DNA from: Gnetum montanum
Lineage: Eukaryota; Streptophyta; Gnetopsida; Gnetales; Gnetaceae
Assembly (NCBI GenBank): GCA_015680685.1
Contig: MNCI01003795.1
Location: 52,879-116,878 of the forward strand
Reading direction: 5' to 3'
Length of the DNA: 64,000 bases
In this document: piece after piece, positions 10,900 through 23,689 of the stretch
Layout: every line of letters starts with the position of its first letter
Numbering within the stretch: position 1 is the first letter of the stretch
Translations under genes and position numbers: made by a program
Notes under the pieces: generated by a model
What the model was told of the DNA's origin: nothing
Seen by the model: only the letters and a program-made list of their open reading frames with translations
Database searches by the model: none

Positions 10900-12700
10900 C
10901 AGAATTTGCAACCTCATCTACTACTGTAGTCTTACCTTTTTGTTGATGGTAGTTTTTTATTGCATCTTTTCTTCTTATCCTATCTCTATCCTTGTTTTCC
11001 TATTCTATTTTTTCCCATGGTTTTAAGAGCACTTTTGAGCTTCTCATATAAGGAGTTTATAATTTTATCCACCTTGGCTAATATTTTTGAAACAAATTTT
11101 TGAATTCATAACGTTTTTCTTTACACAACCTCTTCTAATGATGCTTCTTCCTCAAGATCGCAAAGATGTACCTCCTTTTTATGGATGGAGGGATCTCAAT
11201 TATACTCTTCTTCACTCGCTCTCCTTTTTAACTTCCCTTCTTCTTTTACCACTTGATCAATGAGCCTTTATATCCAATGGGCTCTCATTTCTAATAATCT
11301 CCCTTGGGCATAAATCCCAAGATCCTATTGAGGTTTATTCTTGAGTCCACCCATTACATGGAGAAGTTGCTTCCTTTAAGAGAAACCATGGCCTGGAAGG
11401 AATAGTAGTAATGAATAGTACCTTCCCAAGGCTGCATCCACCCTTGAATTCTTGTCATTACATACCTCCAACATTGTACTTCATATGTGAATAGATTTCG
11501 ATTCCAAGGATTAATGCCAATTTTCAACTTCTTTTATGAGTGTCCTAGGAATAGTTTGAGTTTATTCTAGTCATTCTTAATGTTTTGCAAGGCACAAATA
11601 TCATGGAAGACTTGCAAGTGATGTTGTGGATCAGCATTGTAACCTACCTTAAACATAGGAATGTTGTTCATGTCAAGCTATTTGATTCAACTATTCCTAT
11701 AATTCCTAATAGGGATGTGGATTGCCTCATAGATGTTAATCATGTTTCTAGTATCAAGCAGTGCTTTATAATAGTCATCTCATTTATCATGGGCTCTATC
11801 ATGGCTATGCCTCCTATGATGCAACCTACTACACCTTCTTTCTTGATTATGCTCCTCTTCCTCTCATTGTTGTGTATGTTTTCTTCTCCCATCTCCTCGA
11901 TGGGGTCTTCTATCATCTCCATTGTGGCCATAATTATATTCCCTTTGGTCCTAGTCATGTCCCCCCTCACTAGAGCTAGACGAGGAAGAGAATGGTAAGG
12001 ATGAGAATCTAGGAGAGTTATGTATGCTTTCATTTCTTTTCTAGTCCCTTAATTATTCTTTTAATTGATGGTTATGAGACCTTAGAATTGTGGTCCTCTT
12101 GGTTATGGCCCTAGTCCTCCCCTTGCCTAGGTTTCTTCCCAAGGTTGAATGTAATCATTAATGAATTATATTATTCTTATTAAAGGAAATAGGACCTTGG
12201 CATTGAGATCACCTTGATGGATGTTCAGTATCCTTCTCTAACTATGAGGTTAGTGTGATCAGAACCTTTTTGTCCTTGGAGGCTTCATGGTAGGCCTCCA
12301 TGAGTTTATCTTTCCAAATTTTGACTTTTGTTGGTTGATAGTCTCTAAAGAGGTGTTTTGTCACTTAGTACTCTAGGTCTTATGGTTAAAGTCCCAACAC
12401 TATTAGTGCTACCATGAACAATCAGGGAACAGCATGATCAAGTGACAACACGATGTTGCCCTCCAAGTCTCTCCAACATAGTTGCTCATCCTAATGAAGA
12501 ATAAAAGTAAAATTCAAATAGTAGGAATCTAGATGGGCATGCATAACCTTTAGTTTTTGAAGTCTCTTATCTACATTTCTCCTAGCCTTATCATGTTTTC
12601 TATTAAAATCATCAATGAGTGGTGAATCACCCTTGTAGGAAGAAGAAACTATTTAGTTTTTTTCTTTGCGGTATGCCTTAAATAAAATATTATTATATTT
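10900..12700 (-). pseudogene. gag: Unit N gag remnant
   Basis: Minus-strand DMNNIPMFKVGYN (about 11,690) aligns with MNNIPKFEGGYN in unit N+1 (about 60,360), a conserved gag segment. The region near 11,960-12,000 aligns with the serine/glutamate-rich stretch of TE-B gag (about 54,760), and the order matches the other two copies. Many stops and frameshifts. The N-terminus should lie within about 150 bp of the LTR at 12,754; no start codon can be chosen with confidence. Confidence 0.7.
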
Positions 12701-12753
12701 CTAAGGATGATGCATTATATATTCCTATAAAGACCTTTATATGATATAACTAT

Positions 12754-13619
12754 TCATTAGTAGGAAGTAGTCCCTCTAGCCAACCATATGAATCATAGGT
12801 GTTCACCAAAAATCTAATCCAATTCTATGAACTTAGCCCCTAAATGCACCAATGGGCAAAGATAGTGTCTTAGATACATTATCGTTGTCTTCATGGCTTC
12901 ACTTGTGGAAGTTCAAGTGTATGATTAACTGTAAGCCAAGACACATTATATTTATTTATATTTTATATATTTATTTCATTTAATATAAGTGTTAAATAAG
13001 AAGAATTAACTAAAAATTAACTATTAAAGTATCTAATATCTTAATCTAGCTAGCCTAACATAAGCAGCTAGGCCCACCTTCCATGCACATCTCACTCATT
13101 TGAAACACTACTAGGTTACCAAACGTTAGGCTACTCGAAAAACCAACCGATAACACCACTAGGATTACCAAGCGTTAACGATATGTTCAAGGTGGTTGTA
13201 CTTATGTGTTATTATTAAATGTATTAATTAACTAATGACATGAATGTAAAATGCACAAGTCATAAAGTGAATCATAGGAAACATTAATCTATTCTTAAGT
13301 TCTTCAAGGAATTCCAAGAATCTCGTCTTTATTGCTATCACATCAATGTGTTTAGGTACATTGATGCTTGAATAAGCATCTGTACAATCATTAAAGTCCT
13401 ACTACGAACACTCAAAAAATATTTGAACTCTAATGGAAGAAAATTACAAGAACTTAGCTACACTAATGACATAATGTGCCAAAAATGTAGTGGATATGCA
13501 CATTTATATATGCAAGACTAAACATTGCATCGATGCATGATTTGATGCATCAATGAGATTGCATCTATGAGGCTACATTGACTAGACTACATCAACACAA
13601 CCAATCAAATGATTCATCA
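12754..13619 (-). mobile_element. Athila-like LTR shared by units N and N+1
   Basis: On the minus strand this LTR starts TGATGAATCATTTG, has a TATA-like box TATATAAATG (13,502-13,511) and a poly(A)-type signal near 13,330. It aligns over about 500 bp with 61,564-62,100. On its low-coordinate side lies gag leader sequence (5' side of an element). On its high-coordinate side lie a polypurine tract and ORF2 (3' side of an element). It therefore acts as 5' LTR for unit N and 3' LTR for unit N+1. The primer-binding site next to 12,754 appears deleted. Confidence 0.83.
13526..13597 (-). promoter_or_regulatory. Dyads upstream of LTR TATA box (shared LTR)
   Basis: Perfect palindromes TGCATCGATGCA (13,526-13,537) and TGATGCATCA (13,543-13,552) lie 15-40 bp upstream, in minus orientation, of the TATA-like box. 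A partial copy ATTGCATC and the string CTACATCAACA follow. The same strings recur at the internal promoter of unit N+1 (42,471-42,565). Confidence 0.75.
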
Positions 13620-13661
13620 TACCCTCATAACTAAGAGAAAACTAGTCCTCAAGTGAAAAAA
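13620..13661 (-). other. Polypurine tract region of unit N+1
   Basis: On the minus strand TTGAGGACTAGTTTTCTC is followed by TTAGTTATGAGGGTA and then the LTR start. GAGGAC-A-TTTTC followed by a G-rich run just before the 3' LTR is common in Ty3/gypsy elements. The TE-B equivalent is at 47,879-47,920 with an intact ATGGGGGTA. It primes plus-strand DNA synthesis. Confidence 0.7.
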
Positions 13662-13859
13662 AATAGGATCGAGCTTCTTACAAAGTTGGAAAGGTATGGA
13701 ATTATTGACTGATAGACTCTAACTGACTAATTTTGACTACCAAATTGTATGGAATCATAAAAATTATAAAAATGGGTGTTCTAGATAATAAAATTGGATA
13801 CCTTTATAAAAATTAATAGAAAGGATCCTCTAATTCTTGGAGATGAAGTAAGGATCAAA

Positions 13860-16686
13860 GAGTGCTAGGAGGTGAAGGCTCTTGAGGTGCTAAAGGATCT
13901 TCATGAGGCTCTGGTGCATGTGGTGGTCATGGTTGAGGCTATGGCTATTCTACTATGGCTACTACTTCTAGTGAAAGATGAAAAGCATATAGTAATGCTT
14001 TTATCTTCTTCCCCTTACTCCATGGATCATACATAGTCCATGTAGCTTCACTAATATGGGCTGGTATGAGGACGTCCCATGGACAAGGCATTGCAGGGAA
14101 TAATTCTTTAACATTGATAATCCACATTGCAAATTGTTTACCTTCAACATCGAACATCTTTATGAGGTTCTATAATTTATGGTAGTGATTCATTTTTCTA
14201 GCCAGGTTTGCAACAATTGATCATTGATCTATGAATTGGCTCCTGAGAACTTCAAGCTCAACATTAGCTATTTCTAGCTTTTTCTTAGTATCCTTGTGAT
14301 ACTTGAACTCAACCTCATAGATGAGGTGCAAGCTAGCCACTTACTTCTCCAATTTAGACCTTGGCCTACTAGCTATCAACATCAGCAAGTTTGCATAATG
14401 GAGGTTTGTGAGCTCCAAGTATTCTATCGTTTCCTTGTTCTACAACTCCTTTAGATGGATCTCTACTTTGTTGTAGACATTCATGTTGTCAAAGATTGCC
14501 TATCATACATCACCTCTTTGTTGCAGATGCTAGAGGACCTCATTCATATTTACCTTGGCCAATTGAATTTCCTTTTTGTTCATCCCCTTGAGGAGCCCTC
14601 CCTAGTTCCTATAATGATTTTTGACTCTTTCAAATTTTGGGACATCATTTTTCGAAGCAATTACCTCAATGATCATTTTCTAGTGAAGCACCCAAACTTC
14701 TTCCATTGATAGTTTCCTTTTCTCCATCCTCAAATCCATGTTTATCTTATTCAGCTACTTATGCTACTATCTCACAAATTTGACCATCTAGTCTTTTTTC
14801 TCCTCAATATTTTACAAGTGATAGATATCCTTGGTAAGGGTTAAGTTCTCCTTGTAGACTTGCACCAAGTCCTTATTAGTATGTATCACAATAGCTTCCA
14901 ATAAGGATGCATCAAAGCCTACCATCTCTTTGGCATTTTCAAACTCTTTAAGTTAATTCTAAAGCTACAAGCAAGCATCATTCCTTGTGATAGCTTAGCT
15001 GAGAATGGTGGGCTAAGCTAGTCAGAATCTCAATTCTACAACCTCAGTAGCTAATCGATGATTTTTGGTAGTGGCAACCTTAAGTTAGGCATTGGCAATG
15101 ACAAGCTTGCCCTTGGTTTCCAACAACAATGATTGGGTTGCAGTGATTTTATCTAGGAGATCAAAGATCACTAAAAGTGGTTGCCTAGATTCCACCAATC
15201 AGTCTAACACTTCTTCGTGTTGGGCTATGCTAAGCCTTCCGTTCCCTGCTCCTACAAAAGCCTGCACATCCTTGAGTGTAGTAATGTCCAGCATGGCTAC
15301 CATAAGAGTGTTGAGTGCTTTGGAACCTCTCTCAACCATCACCTCCATCACTGTTTCTAGGCCATGGTGTTGCATCACTAGGATGATAGCTCCCTTACCC
15401 TCTTTTAGGTGCACTAAGAAGGTTACAACATTCCAAAAAAATTTGGGAACTCTTGGTGCCTAGGGATGAACACTGTAACCTCATAGGTACTTAGATTTGA
15501 TCTCGTGGGCCCTTGCATTCTTTGGGTCAAAACTAGTAGGGCAATATTCTCCAACTAGCTCATGGTTCGGGTTACTTCATTAAGATGGCTTAACATTGGC
15601 CAATAGACTAATGGTTCTCCACCATTTATCTCTTCTTGCTGCTACAGTAATAACTATTTGCACAATTTTCTAACATGCTCAATAGCTGCATGAGCCTCTG
15701 ACATTGTCTCTCTAGCAACTGGTGGTGGTGGTCACTCCTTTTTCAATAGCTACTTTATCCTTCATCATCTCCTACCAGGAGGTGGTAGGAGCATGAAGGA
15801 GTGTATCATTGGTGTAACAAGACATGCCTCCCCTTCTACAAAGTTTGTCAATTAGGCACAAAAACGGAAGTATCTTCCTCCCTTGCTTATTGTTTTTAAA
15901 ACATTTATCAATCTTCAAGAAGATAATGTAAGGGAGGTTGACAGGGAATTTTTCACTTAAAGCAACACATGCACAATCAAAGAAGACAATGATCTTGCTA
16001 GGCCTTAGCATTGAGTTCAGATGATAGTCTATGATCTTAAAATAGGCTCCCTCTTCCTTGGTGAGTGTACCGTACTCCTTACAATCCATCCCATAGCACT
16101 GTTGGACCCATTCCTTTTTGGCTTTTGGGTCTACTTGTATGGAAATTTATGCCAATGTTGCCCCTATGTAGAGTAGTTTGAGGGCCTCTATAATGGCCTC
16201 AACTAAGTATGAGATGCTTATGTCTTTGATCTTCACTGTGACATCTACCTACTAGTTATTCCAAAAGAGATATGTTTTCCTCATGTACCATTCCCCACTG
16301 GAAGAGATTATAGGCCACATGGGGGATCCTTGTAGTTGAGTGCAAACATCCTCTGATGCCAACTCCAAGAAGAAACCAAAGTTAAGTTCTTGAAGAACCA
16401 AACTTTGGACTTCCTTCCAATGAATTCATTCAAGATAGGCCTTAGTCAATGTGACATCCAAATTTAGGTTAATCCTTGGCACCTCATCTCACCTTGACTA
16501 GCCTCTCTCCACTATGGAAATCTGATAGATAGATTCCATTTTGAGCACCTCCCAAAGAGGTCTCATTGCATGTATTTCAGCCTCTCCTTCTTTAGGCTAT
16601 TGTAGCTATTAATCCCTTCCTCCTCTTGGGCCCTTTTCCCTTGGTTGGGATGGTCCTTCTCCTCTTAGTCCCCTCTTCGGTACCAT
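13860..16686 (-). pseudogene. Unit N+1 ORF2: plant transposon-type protein in env position
   Basis: The ATG at 16,686 opens MVPKRGLRGEG, matching MAPKRRAQ in TE-B and MVPKRAQQ in unit N+2; MxPKR thus marks the start in three copies. The segment 16,089-15,772 contains NLPYIIFLKI and LPFLCLIDKLCRRGGM, the LPFPxLIxxLCxxAG signature of the putative plant transposon protein domain (Transposase_32-type). A long hydrophilic, coiled-coil-like region follows (about 15.4-14.3 kb), then CPWDVLIPAHI near the C-terminus (about 14,080). It sits where Athila elements carry an env-like ORF, but I see no signal peptide or membrane segment. Stops and shifts make it non-functional. Confidence 0.75.
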
Positions 16687-16797
16687 ATATGATCACAAAC
16701 ATAACCAAGAATTAGTATTTTATGTGTAACTTTTAATACTTTTGATACCTTTTCCCATTTGGGCACATTACACTTAGGCTAGTTTTGATTATGGCAA
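16687..16797 (-). other. Leader of unit N+1 ORF2
   Basis: Short AT-rich stretch between the ORF2 start and the TE-D insertion. It aligns loosely with 50,652-50,760 and 63,706-63,800 upstream of the other ORF2 copies. The matching upstream half continues at 42,135. Confidence 0.6.
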
Positions 16798-18118
16798 TGA
16801 AACACCACCAAAAAATTAATGTTGTAACTTTTTAGCATTGTAACCTTCACCATTAAACTTAAGGCTAAAACTTTGTTATAAATGTAAGGTTTGTAGTCCA
16901 TGAGCTGCAATATCACATACTTGAATATTTTGGGGCTAAAAAATGCTTCATAAGTTGTTGTAACTTCACTTCCCAGATGGAAGAAGTTATGTCATGTCTA
17001 TATTTGAACCTCAAAAGGTTGAAATGCCTTGGAAATTGCCAAATTTGGGTTTTTCATGGGTTTTATATTGGCCATAGCCAAAAATATGCTAGACTAACCT
17101 ACACCTAGCATTGAAATTATTGGACTTTCATTTTTCCAACAAGCCCAGTGTGGTTCCAACAAGGCCAGTGTGATTCTAGCAAGGCTAGTGAGGATTCCAT
17201 GAGGCTCGCAGGAATTTCATGAACCAGTGAGGATTCCATAAGGCCAATGAGGATTCCATGAAGCCAACATAGTTTTCCAAGGCCATTGTAGTTTCAGTGA
17301 AGCTAGCACAATATTCAAAGTTTGTTTACTTTTTATAGAATTTAGGGTAGGTTTAATGGCCTTCATGCATTAAAACTTACCATAAGTCAAAAACTATGCT
17401 AGACTTGATGGCTTGCTACACCTACAAATTACACCAATCTATCAACAATCATGAAAAAACTTTGCAACGCCAAATCAGCAACCGTATGGCCTATAAAAAT
17501 AAACTTTGAACACATTGAATAGGTTCCACAACTTTTGTAATTTTTCACATTTGAACCTTCAACATTTTTTGAAACCTTTTGGAGCAAATTAGCAATTGGC
17601 TTAGCATTGGAAACTCTTAATGCAGTTCTCTAGCAACAAAAAATTCAGCATACCACCCACCATTTTCACAATCAACACTACAAATCCAACCTGAGAACCA
17701 ACAAGGAGTTTTGGCAATCAAAGCTGGGAAGTACCTAGATTGTAACATTGATTGCAAAACACAACCTGCTAGCTTCAACAAGCTTCAAGCTTCATCTATG
17801 CAACTCTTTGTGCATTTGGGCATATTAATTTATACACATTTGGACCCTATACTTTCAATATTTCATTATTACAATAAAGTTTAAAATTTATTTATTGTGC
17901 AAGTTTATTCTACGATTGATTTTTGTTCTTTCTTTTGAATTGGATCTGCATTTCCATTTAACTTATTCATACTAGTTTGCACTCCTCAAGTCCCTAGATG
18001 ACCGAAAAAATCATCTAAGGTACCTTGGATCCTCTTTCTCATAGGTCCTTGGGATCCAAGGTCAAATTGTTTTCATCAAGAACTTTTGATTTTCTAGCAA
18101 CTGAATATTTTTAGTGCA
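16798..18118 (+). mobile_element. TE-D 5' LTR
   Basis: Starts TGAAACACCACC and ends TTAGTGCA. It aligns along its length with 40,850-42,134 with many substitutions and small indels, so the insertion is old. Repeats of the type AAGGCCAGTGTGATTCT and AAGCCAACATAGTTTTCC (17,140-17,340) precede a TATA-like box CCTATAAAAATAAAC near 17,481-17,495. Confidence 0.85.
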
Positions 18119-18121
18119 ATA

Positions 18122-18143
18122 GTTTCTAGAGCTAGAAGGAGGA
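18122..18143 (+). other. TE-D primer-binding site
   Basis: GTTTCTAGAGCTAGAAGGAG lies just after the LTR end and matches GTTTTTGGCGCTAGAAGGAG at 339 in TE1 except in the CCA-pairing bases, which have decayed (GGC to AGA-like changes). Confidence 0.7.
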
Positions 18144-19049
18144 CCTCTATCCAAGTTCTTCACCTCATCCAAATCTATGCCTTTTCAAAGGTAACTTTAA
18201 CAAATTTAAACCTTTGAAAAACCCATTTAAAAATCTACTAGGAAAGCCAATGTTGCTACCCATTTTCTTATAATTAATACCCAGTGTATCAATTGAAGGT
18301 GATTTTAGTGTTTCCAAAATTTTCATAGTAGTTGCTAGATTTCCTAAAGCTAGCATAGTTTTTTGTAAAACCTACCACTTTCCCTCATTGAAACCTACCT
18401 TTCGATGTTCCAAAGGCCAACGTAGTTTTGCCTCACTAACCCAACTCCCTACTATGAAATTTTATGAGAAGCCAATGTGGTTCTTCCCAAGATCCCAACG
18501 TACCTTTGAAAAAATCAACATTTCACTACTATCCTTTTGGAAATTAGTGCAAATTTTCAAAGGGGATATTCCTAGTGTGATTTTTCTTGGCAAAGCCATC
18601 ATTTATTACTTACCCCCCACACCACCACCCCCCCCACCCCCNNNNNNNNNNNNNNNNNNNNNNNNNNNNNNNNNNNNNNNNNNNNNNNNNNNNNNNNCCC
18701 CCCCCCCCCCCCCCTCCTCCTCGCTTATTTCTTGCTGGTAATGCCAATGTAGTTATTTTCACCAACATTAAAATTACCATATTTTTCCAAGTGTAGTGCA
18801 TACCATTGTTCCTACAATCTACACAACACTTGCAATGGCATTTCCAACTATTTTTACAACCACAACTATTTACACATTGGGCAATTCCACTTGTTATAAT
18901 TTTTAATTAAAAATCCAATTAAGTACCCTATCAATGCCTTTTAGCAAATCAATAGTTTCATCCATCAACTTAACAAACATGGCCCATAACCACAACGCTA
19001 TGAGGGTGTATGACCCAAAAAACCCAATTGTGGCTAAGCATAGACAATC
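18144..19049 (+). other. TE-D leader with GCCAATGTAGTTT-type motifs
   Basis: Non-coding leader between primer-binding site and gag. Motifs such as GCTAGCATAGTTTTT (about 18,350), GGCCAACGTAGTTTTGCC (about 18,417), GCCAATGTGG (about 18,472) and GCCAATGTAGTTATTTT (about 18,744) recur, matching those in the LTR and the internal array. A sequence gap interrupts a C-rich tract. Confidence 0.65.
18642..18697. other. Assembly gap (56 N) in poly-C tract
   Basis: A run of N is flanked by CCCCCACCCC on the left and a run of C on the right. It marks a homopolymer-rich stretch that was not resolved. Predicted proline-rich ORFs across it are meaningless. Confidence 0.99.
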
Positions 19050-22000
19050 ACACAGACAAGGGAGGTAAAGCCCATATTTTTCCATAATCAATGAAGAACA
19101 CTATAACTTCATTTGAGTTAAAATCTAAGCTAACCTACTCATTCCATGTGCAGAAGCTAAATCCAAACATGAGTATGAGTTAATTCACCAAAATAGAAAG
19201 GAATACATCCCTTTCCCCTACAACAAAATACCATTGAACGACACCCATACATTTATATTGTTCCAACTAATTGAGATGGATGAGCAAAGTGAGGGTGCCA
19301 ATTTAGGAAGCCAACATGAGGAACAAGATGAGTTTGAGGCTAAGCCTAAACCTAAAAATTTCATTGGAAGCCTTTTCCAATAATCAGCTTCCTAGGCCAC
19401 CGCACCCAACTCAGCCTCTCCTACCTCTTCCATTGGGTAGTTCCTCAACCTTCTTCTCCTATTTATTCAACTATGTTTGGACCAAAACCCATCATAGTGG
19501 TCCACTAGACACTCCAATCTACCTCCATTTTCTCATCCATGCTCCTTTTCATGTAGCCTCGATATGCACGAGCATCACCCATGGGAATAACCACAACATA
19601 CCCCTTCTCCATCCCAATGGGCCCCTTAATGGGATCCCAAGCAACTCAGACATATCACACCCAACTTTCCATTTTTATCCCTTAATTGTCTACTCCAACA
19701 TCATTTTCACTATTTGGCCTCCCATACAACCAAGATAACCCAACCTCTTCCCTCTATGCTGCAACCCATCATGAGGCCACAAGCATTCCACTTTACTACA
19801 TCATCATTTGTTCAAACTCCACAACCTACAGGAATGCCTTGAGGCTTAGAATAAGCCTTATAAATGATCTATGACCTTACAGAAGAATTACAAAAACATC
19901 AACCTCAACTATGTAAAAATTTAAGATCATGGATTTTTATTAGGATGAACCCATCAGTCCAGTTGTGCGACAAATGACTCTTTCCCTAGGCATTCTCATA
20001 CACTAGTTTACCAAGTATAATGATGAGGGTGACCCCAACACTCACCTCATCACCTTATGCTTTGAATACCTATTACTATAAGCTTGGCCTCATACAATAA
20101 TAATAATCTTCCCTATGACTCTTGTAGGGAAGGCCTTAGATTAGTGTTGCATGTTACATAAAGGGTCTATAGCCTTACTTGAGCACTTGATATCACAATT
20201 TGTAAACCATTTCAAGTACAACTTGAAGCTAGATACCATACCAGAGAACTAATGAAAATCCAATAGGGGTCCCTTAAACTAGTTCAGATGTTCATCCAAA
20301 GGTGGAATGCTCTACTAAACAAGATTCTCAAATCCATAGTTGAAATCCACCTTTTGGCCATCTTCAAGGGGACTATCAACAACTTTATCAACTCTAAACT
20401 TTATTACCTAGACCTGCAGTCAGTCAACCAGGCCTTCTCATAGACCAAGAACATAGAAGATGCTATTAAGACCAGCCATGACCATGCCTACATGGCATAC
20501 AAAAATCAAAACACACTGAAGGATAAGGAGAAGGAGAGATAAAACCATGTAGCAATGGCTACTATGGCCAAAGATAAAAAATCCATGTAGGGGCTAAGAA
20601 TGAATCAACCCAAGGCTCCTACCACAAAAAACCAACCATTGACATCCAAGGCCTCTACATCAAGCAACACAAGGCCTAAATTTAAAAGGAAAGTTCAATC
20701 AAAGTACACTAGGTTACCCTTGAAACCATCTAAACTCCTTGATCAATTACTTAAGACTAGGTAGATCCAGTACAAACAAATGACAAAGAATGCCCACAAA
20801 AGGCATGATCAGTTATGTGAGATTACAAAGGACTCCACTATAGCCACCAAGGATGAACAACCATACTAAAGTACTTTAAAATTGACTAATTCTACCATTA
20901 TCATTAGCTACCAAGTCATGATAGCTACTTTTTCCTAATCCTAAAGGATGACCGACAAAAGCTAAAAGACAACGAAGAGCTAGTGCTCGATGCTTCAAAC
21001 CCAGTTAGGCTACAAAATCAGTCCATGTAGGTCTACAAAGACCTATTAAATACCAACAATAGTCCATACACCACATCTACATTCAACATGAGCAACAACT
21101 CAAGATCTACATGAGAGCCATTCATGATTCAAGTACCTCTTCATAATGAAAAGGGCCCTTCAACTTCATGTAGTTCATGGACTCCTTTGGTTGTAAAGGT
21201 ACCATCACCAACAACTCCCAAAGAATAATTTGAGATTAGAGTGCCCCCTCCTACTACAACCAAAGCCACAACTACAACTGAACAATGCCCTTCCGACAAA
21301 AGCTAAAAGACAACGAAGAGCTAGTGCTCGATGCTTCAAACCCAGTTAGGCTACAAAATCAGTCCATGTAGGTCTACAAAGACCTATTAAATACCAACAA
21401 TAGTCCATACACCACATCTACATTCAACATGAGCAACAACTCAAGATCTACATGAGAGCCATTCATGATTCAAGTACCTCTTCATAATGAAAAGGGCCCT
21501 TCAACTTCATGTAGTTCATGGACTCCTTTGGTTGTAAAGGTACCATCACCAACAACTCCCAAAGAATAATTTCAGATTAGAGTGCCCCCTCCTATTACAA
21601 CCAAAGCCACAACTACAACTGAACAATGCCCTTCCATGGTGGCTAACACAATGACTTCTTTATAGCCCAACGATAAGAAATCACCAACTAAACAATGTAA
21701 GAAGTCTACGCCAAAGCCTAAAACCAAAGATAACAAGCATGCCAAGGCATGGATGGAGGTGGGCCTACTGCAGCCCACTCCTATCTCATCCATTCCCATG
21801 AGCTCTAATGCTCAAGCTACTTCAACTACTTAACCAAGGAAGGATCCCAAACCACAAGGGAAGGGAAAAGAAGCCAAACCACAATAATTAAAGCATGAAA
21901 TTCACATCTTGGGATGCATGGAGGAAGTCAAAATCAATAAGAATGAGAATCCAACAACTAGTGACAAAGACTTCCTCAATGTTATGGAATAGATGAAAAA

Positions 22001-22860
22001 ATCTTTGAATCAAAATAACATCTCTTTAAGCTTGTATGACTTGGTAATGACTTCTACTGTATACTGCGAAGCCTTAGTGAAAATCTAAACTTTAATTCCC
22101 ATCAACATGGACATACCTACTAGTGAAGAGTCCATCCACATTATGATGGTACCACCTTCACCAAGGGAAGAAATGAAGTTAACAACACTAGTATTTTGTA
22201 ATTGCAAGGTCAAAACCAATCCCCAGGATCATGAGACAACAAAGACCTTCCTCTTTATAACAATAAGCATTGGACAATACAAGGTGCATGCTGATGATGA
22301 AGCAGCCACTAATGTCATACCCTATACCATTATTGAATGTTTGGGCCTAAAAGAACACATGCAAAATACCTCTACTTCTACTTTCAAATCCTTTAACTGA
22401 TCACAAATCATGGTCAAAGGCTTGCTTTCTTTGGAATTCTCCCCAAAAGCCAACTTCTTGGTGGTGGAAGAGACACCAAGATTTAACCTCATCCTGGGAA
22501 GGCCTTGGCTAGCTTAGACGAGCTATTTCCTCACCCATCCACCAAAAATTTTACCTACCTTATGAAGGAGATAAAATAATAATTCATGCCAACAGTGCAG
22601 TTCACTTGGAAGTCAATAATGTCGATGTAGAGTAAGGGTCCAAAGTGGATTTTTAGGAAGAAACTCATACTATTGAAAACAAAATCAAGAAGCCCGATAG
22701 AGTAGAAGAGGCCAAAACTAACAATGAGACCATGAATGCAACATGGGAAGAGCTCCCCTTAAACATGGTTAGTGAGGGTAATGAGGAGTATAAGACCATG
22801 CAACAAGGACCATACATCTTTCCTAATCTTTCGAAGATTAGGAAACACCTGCATGATTGA
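19050..22860 (+). pseudogene. gag-AP: TE-D gag-protease remnant
   Basis: The N-terminus (about 19,090, EEHYNFI-VKI-ANL) aligns with EQYNYICVKIQANLP of TE1. VQMFIQRWNALLNKI-like sequence lies near 20,285, SKYTRLPLKPSKLL near 20,700 and YCHYHQ at about 20,893. The protease reads ISIGQYKVHADDEAATNVI (about 22,260) with the variant active site, and FNLILGRPWLA near 22,480-22,515. Stops and frameshifts are scattered, and a 341-bp duplication adds another shift. It would form the capsid and process polyproteins. It shares its gag type with TE1, so TE-D-like elements are plausible helpers for TE1. Confidence 0.85.
20952..21635 (+). repeat. 341-bp direct tandem duplication in TE-D gag
   Basis: GACAAAAGCTAAAAGACAAC starts at 20,954 and again at 21,295. 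Reading both copies base by base I found two mismatches in 341 bp (TTTGAGATT/TTTCAGATT and CCTACTAC/CCTATTAC). The repeat is far fresher than the decayed element around it. It is either a recent duplication or an assembly error. 341 is not a multiple of three, so it shifts the frame. Confidence 0.95.
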
Positions 22861-23689
22861 CATATATTTCCTAATCACTTGGCCCTATGCTGATAACTAT
22901 GTGGCTTTCTCTTTTACTTCCTTAGCCTAGTTTAAAATTTATTTACAACCACCACTTTACGTTACCTTATTTTGCCTTGTTTTAGCTTTATTTCACATTA
23001 GCTTATGATTTATTTTCATTTACAGTATACCTTGTTATGCCTTGTCTATTTTAAAACATACAAAACACCATAAAAATTTTAAAACTTGAAAAAATACCAC
23101 AAAAATTTTAAAACATAAAACTTCTAAAATTTTTGCTATGGCCCGCTAAGGCCTTGAACTAGTAACACCATGATCTACTAAGGCCTAAAACTAGCAAAAC
23201 CATTTTCTGCCAAGGCCTTAAACTGGCAATACCTTTATGACCTATTTTTGCTTTATCTCCATTATAGCCATTATACCTTAGTTTACATTTTATTTTCCTA
23301 ACTAGTTTACACTTTACTTTACCAATTATTACCTCATAACCATGTGTTTTAACTAACATGGCCTCATAACATGAGTAAAACATAAAATACATAAAAACCT
23401 AAAAATGATACAACGTATAAGAAAAATTAAAAAAATAATAATAACCAAAATGTCTGTAACTAATAGCAATAGTCACACAATGTGATAAAAGTTCAATCAA
23501 CAACAACATATAATATAAATAAAAGTCTAATAGCCATGGCTACACTATGTAACAATAAAATGAATAAAAATAAATAGTCTCATAATAACCAATGGCTAGA
23601 AATAGATAATAAACATAAAACATAATAACCATAACATCATGACATCAATAATAAGAATAGCCAAAGGCATAATCAAACTGATAGGACTA
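22861..23689 (+). other. TE-D: non-coding stretch after protease, with AAGGCCT repeats
   Basis: No coding signal. Three copies of an AAGGCCTxxAACTAG-type motif with a NNCTATGGCC or NNCTGCC lead lie at 23,130-23,235. Related motifs follow the TE1 protease (4,447-4,497) and occur at 31,510-31,545, just before TE-D pol, so they may bracket the region between. Confidence 0.6.

Noticed and set aside
18601-18720. Poly-C tract as a G-quadruplex promoter element or proline-rich protein
   Set aside because: It flanks a run of 56 N and is probably an unresolved homopolymer.
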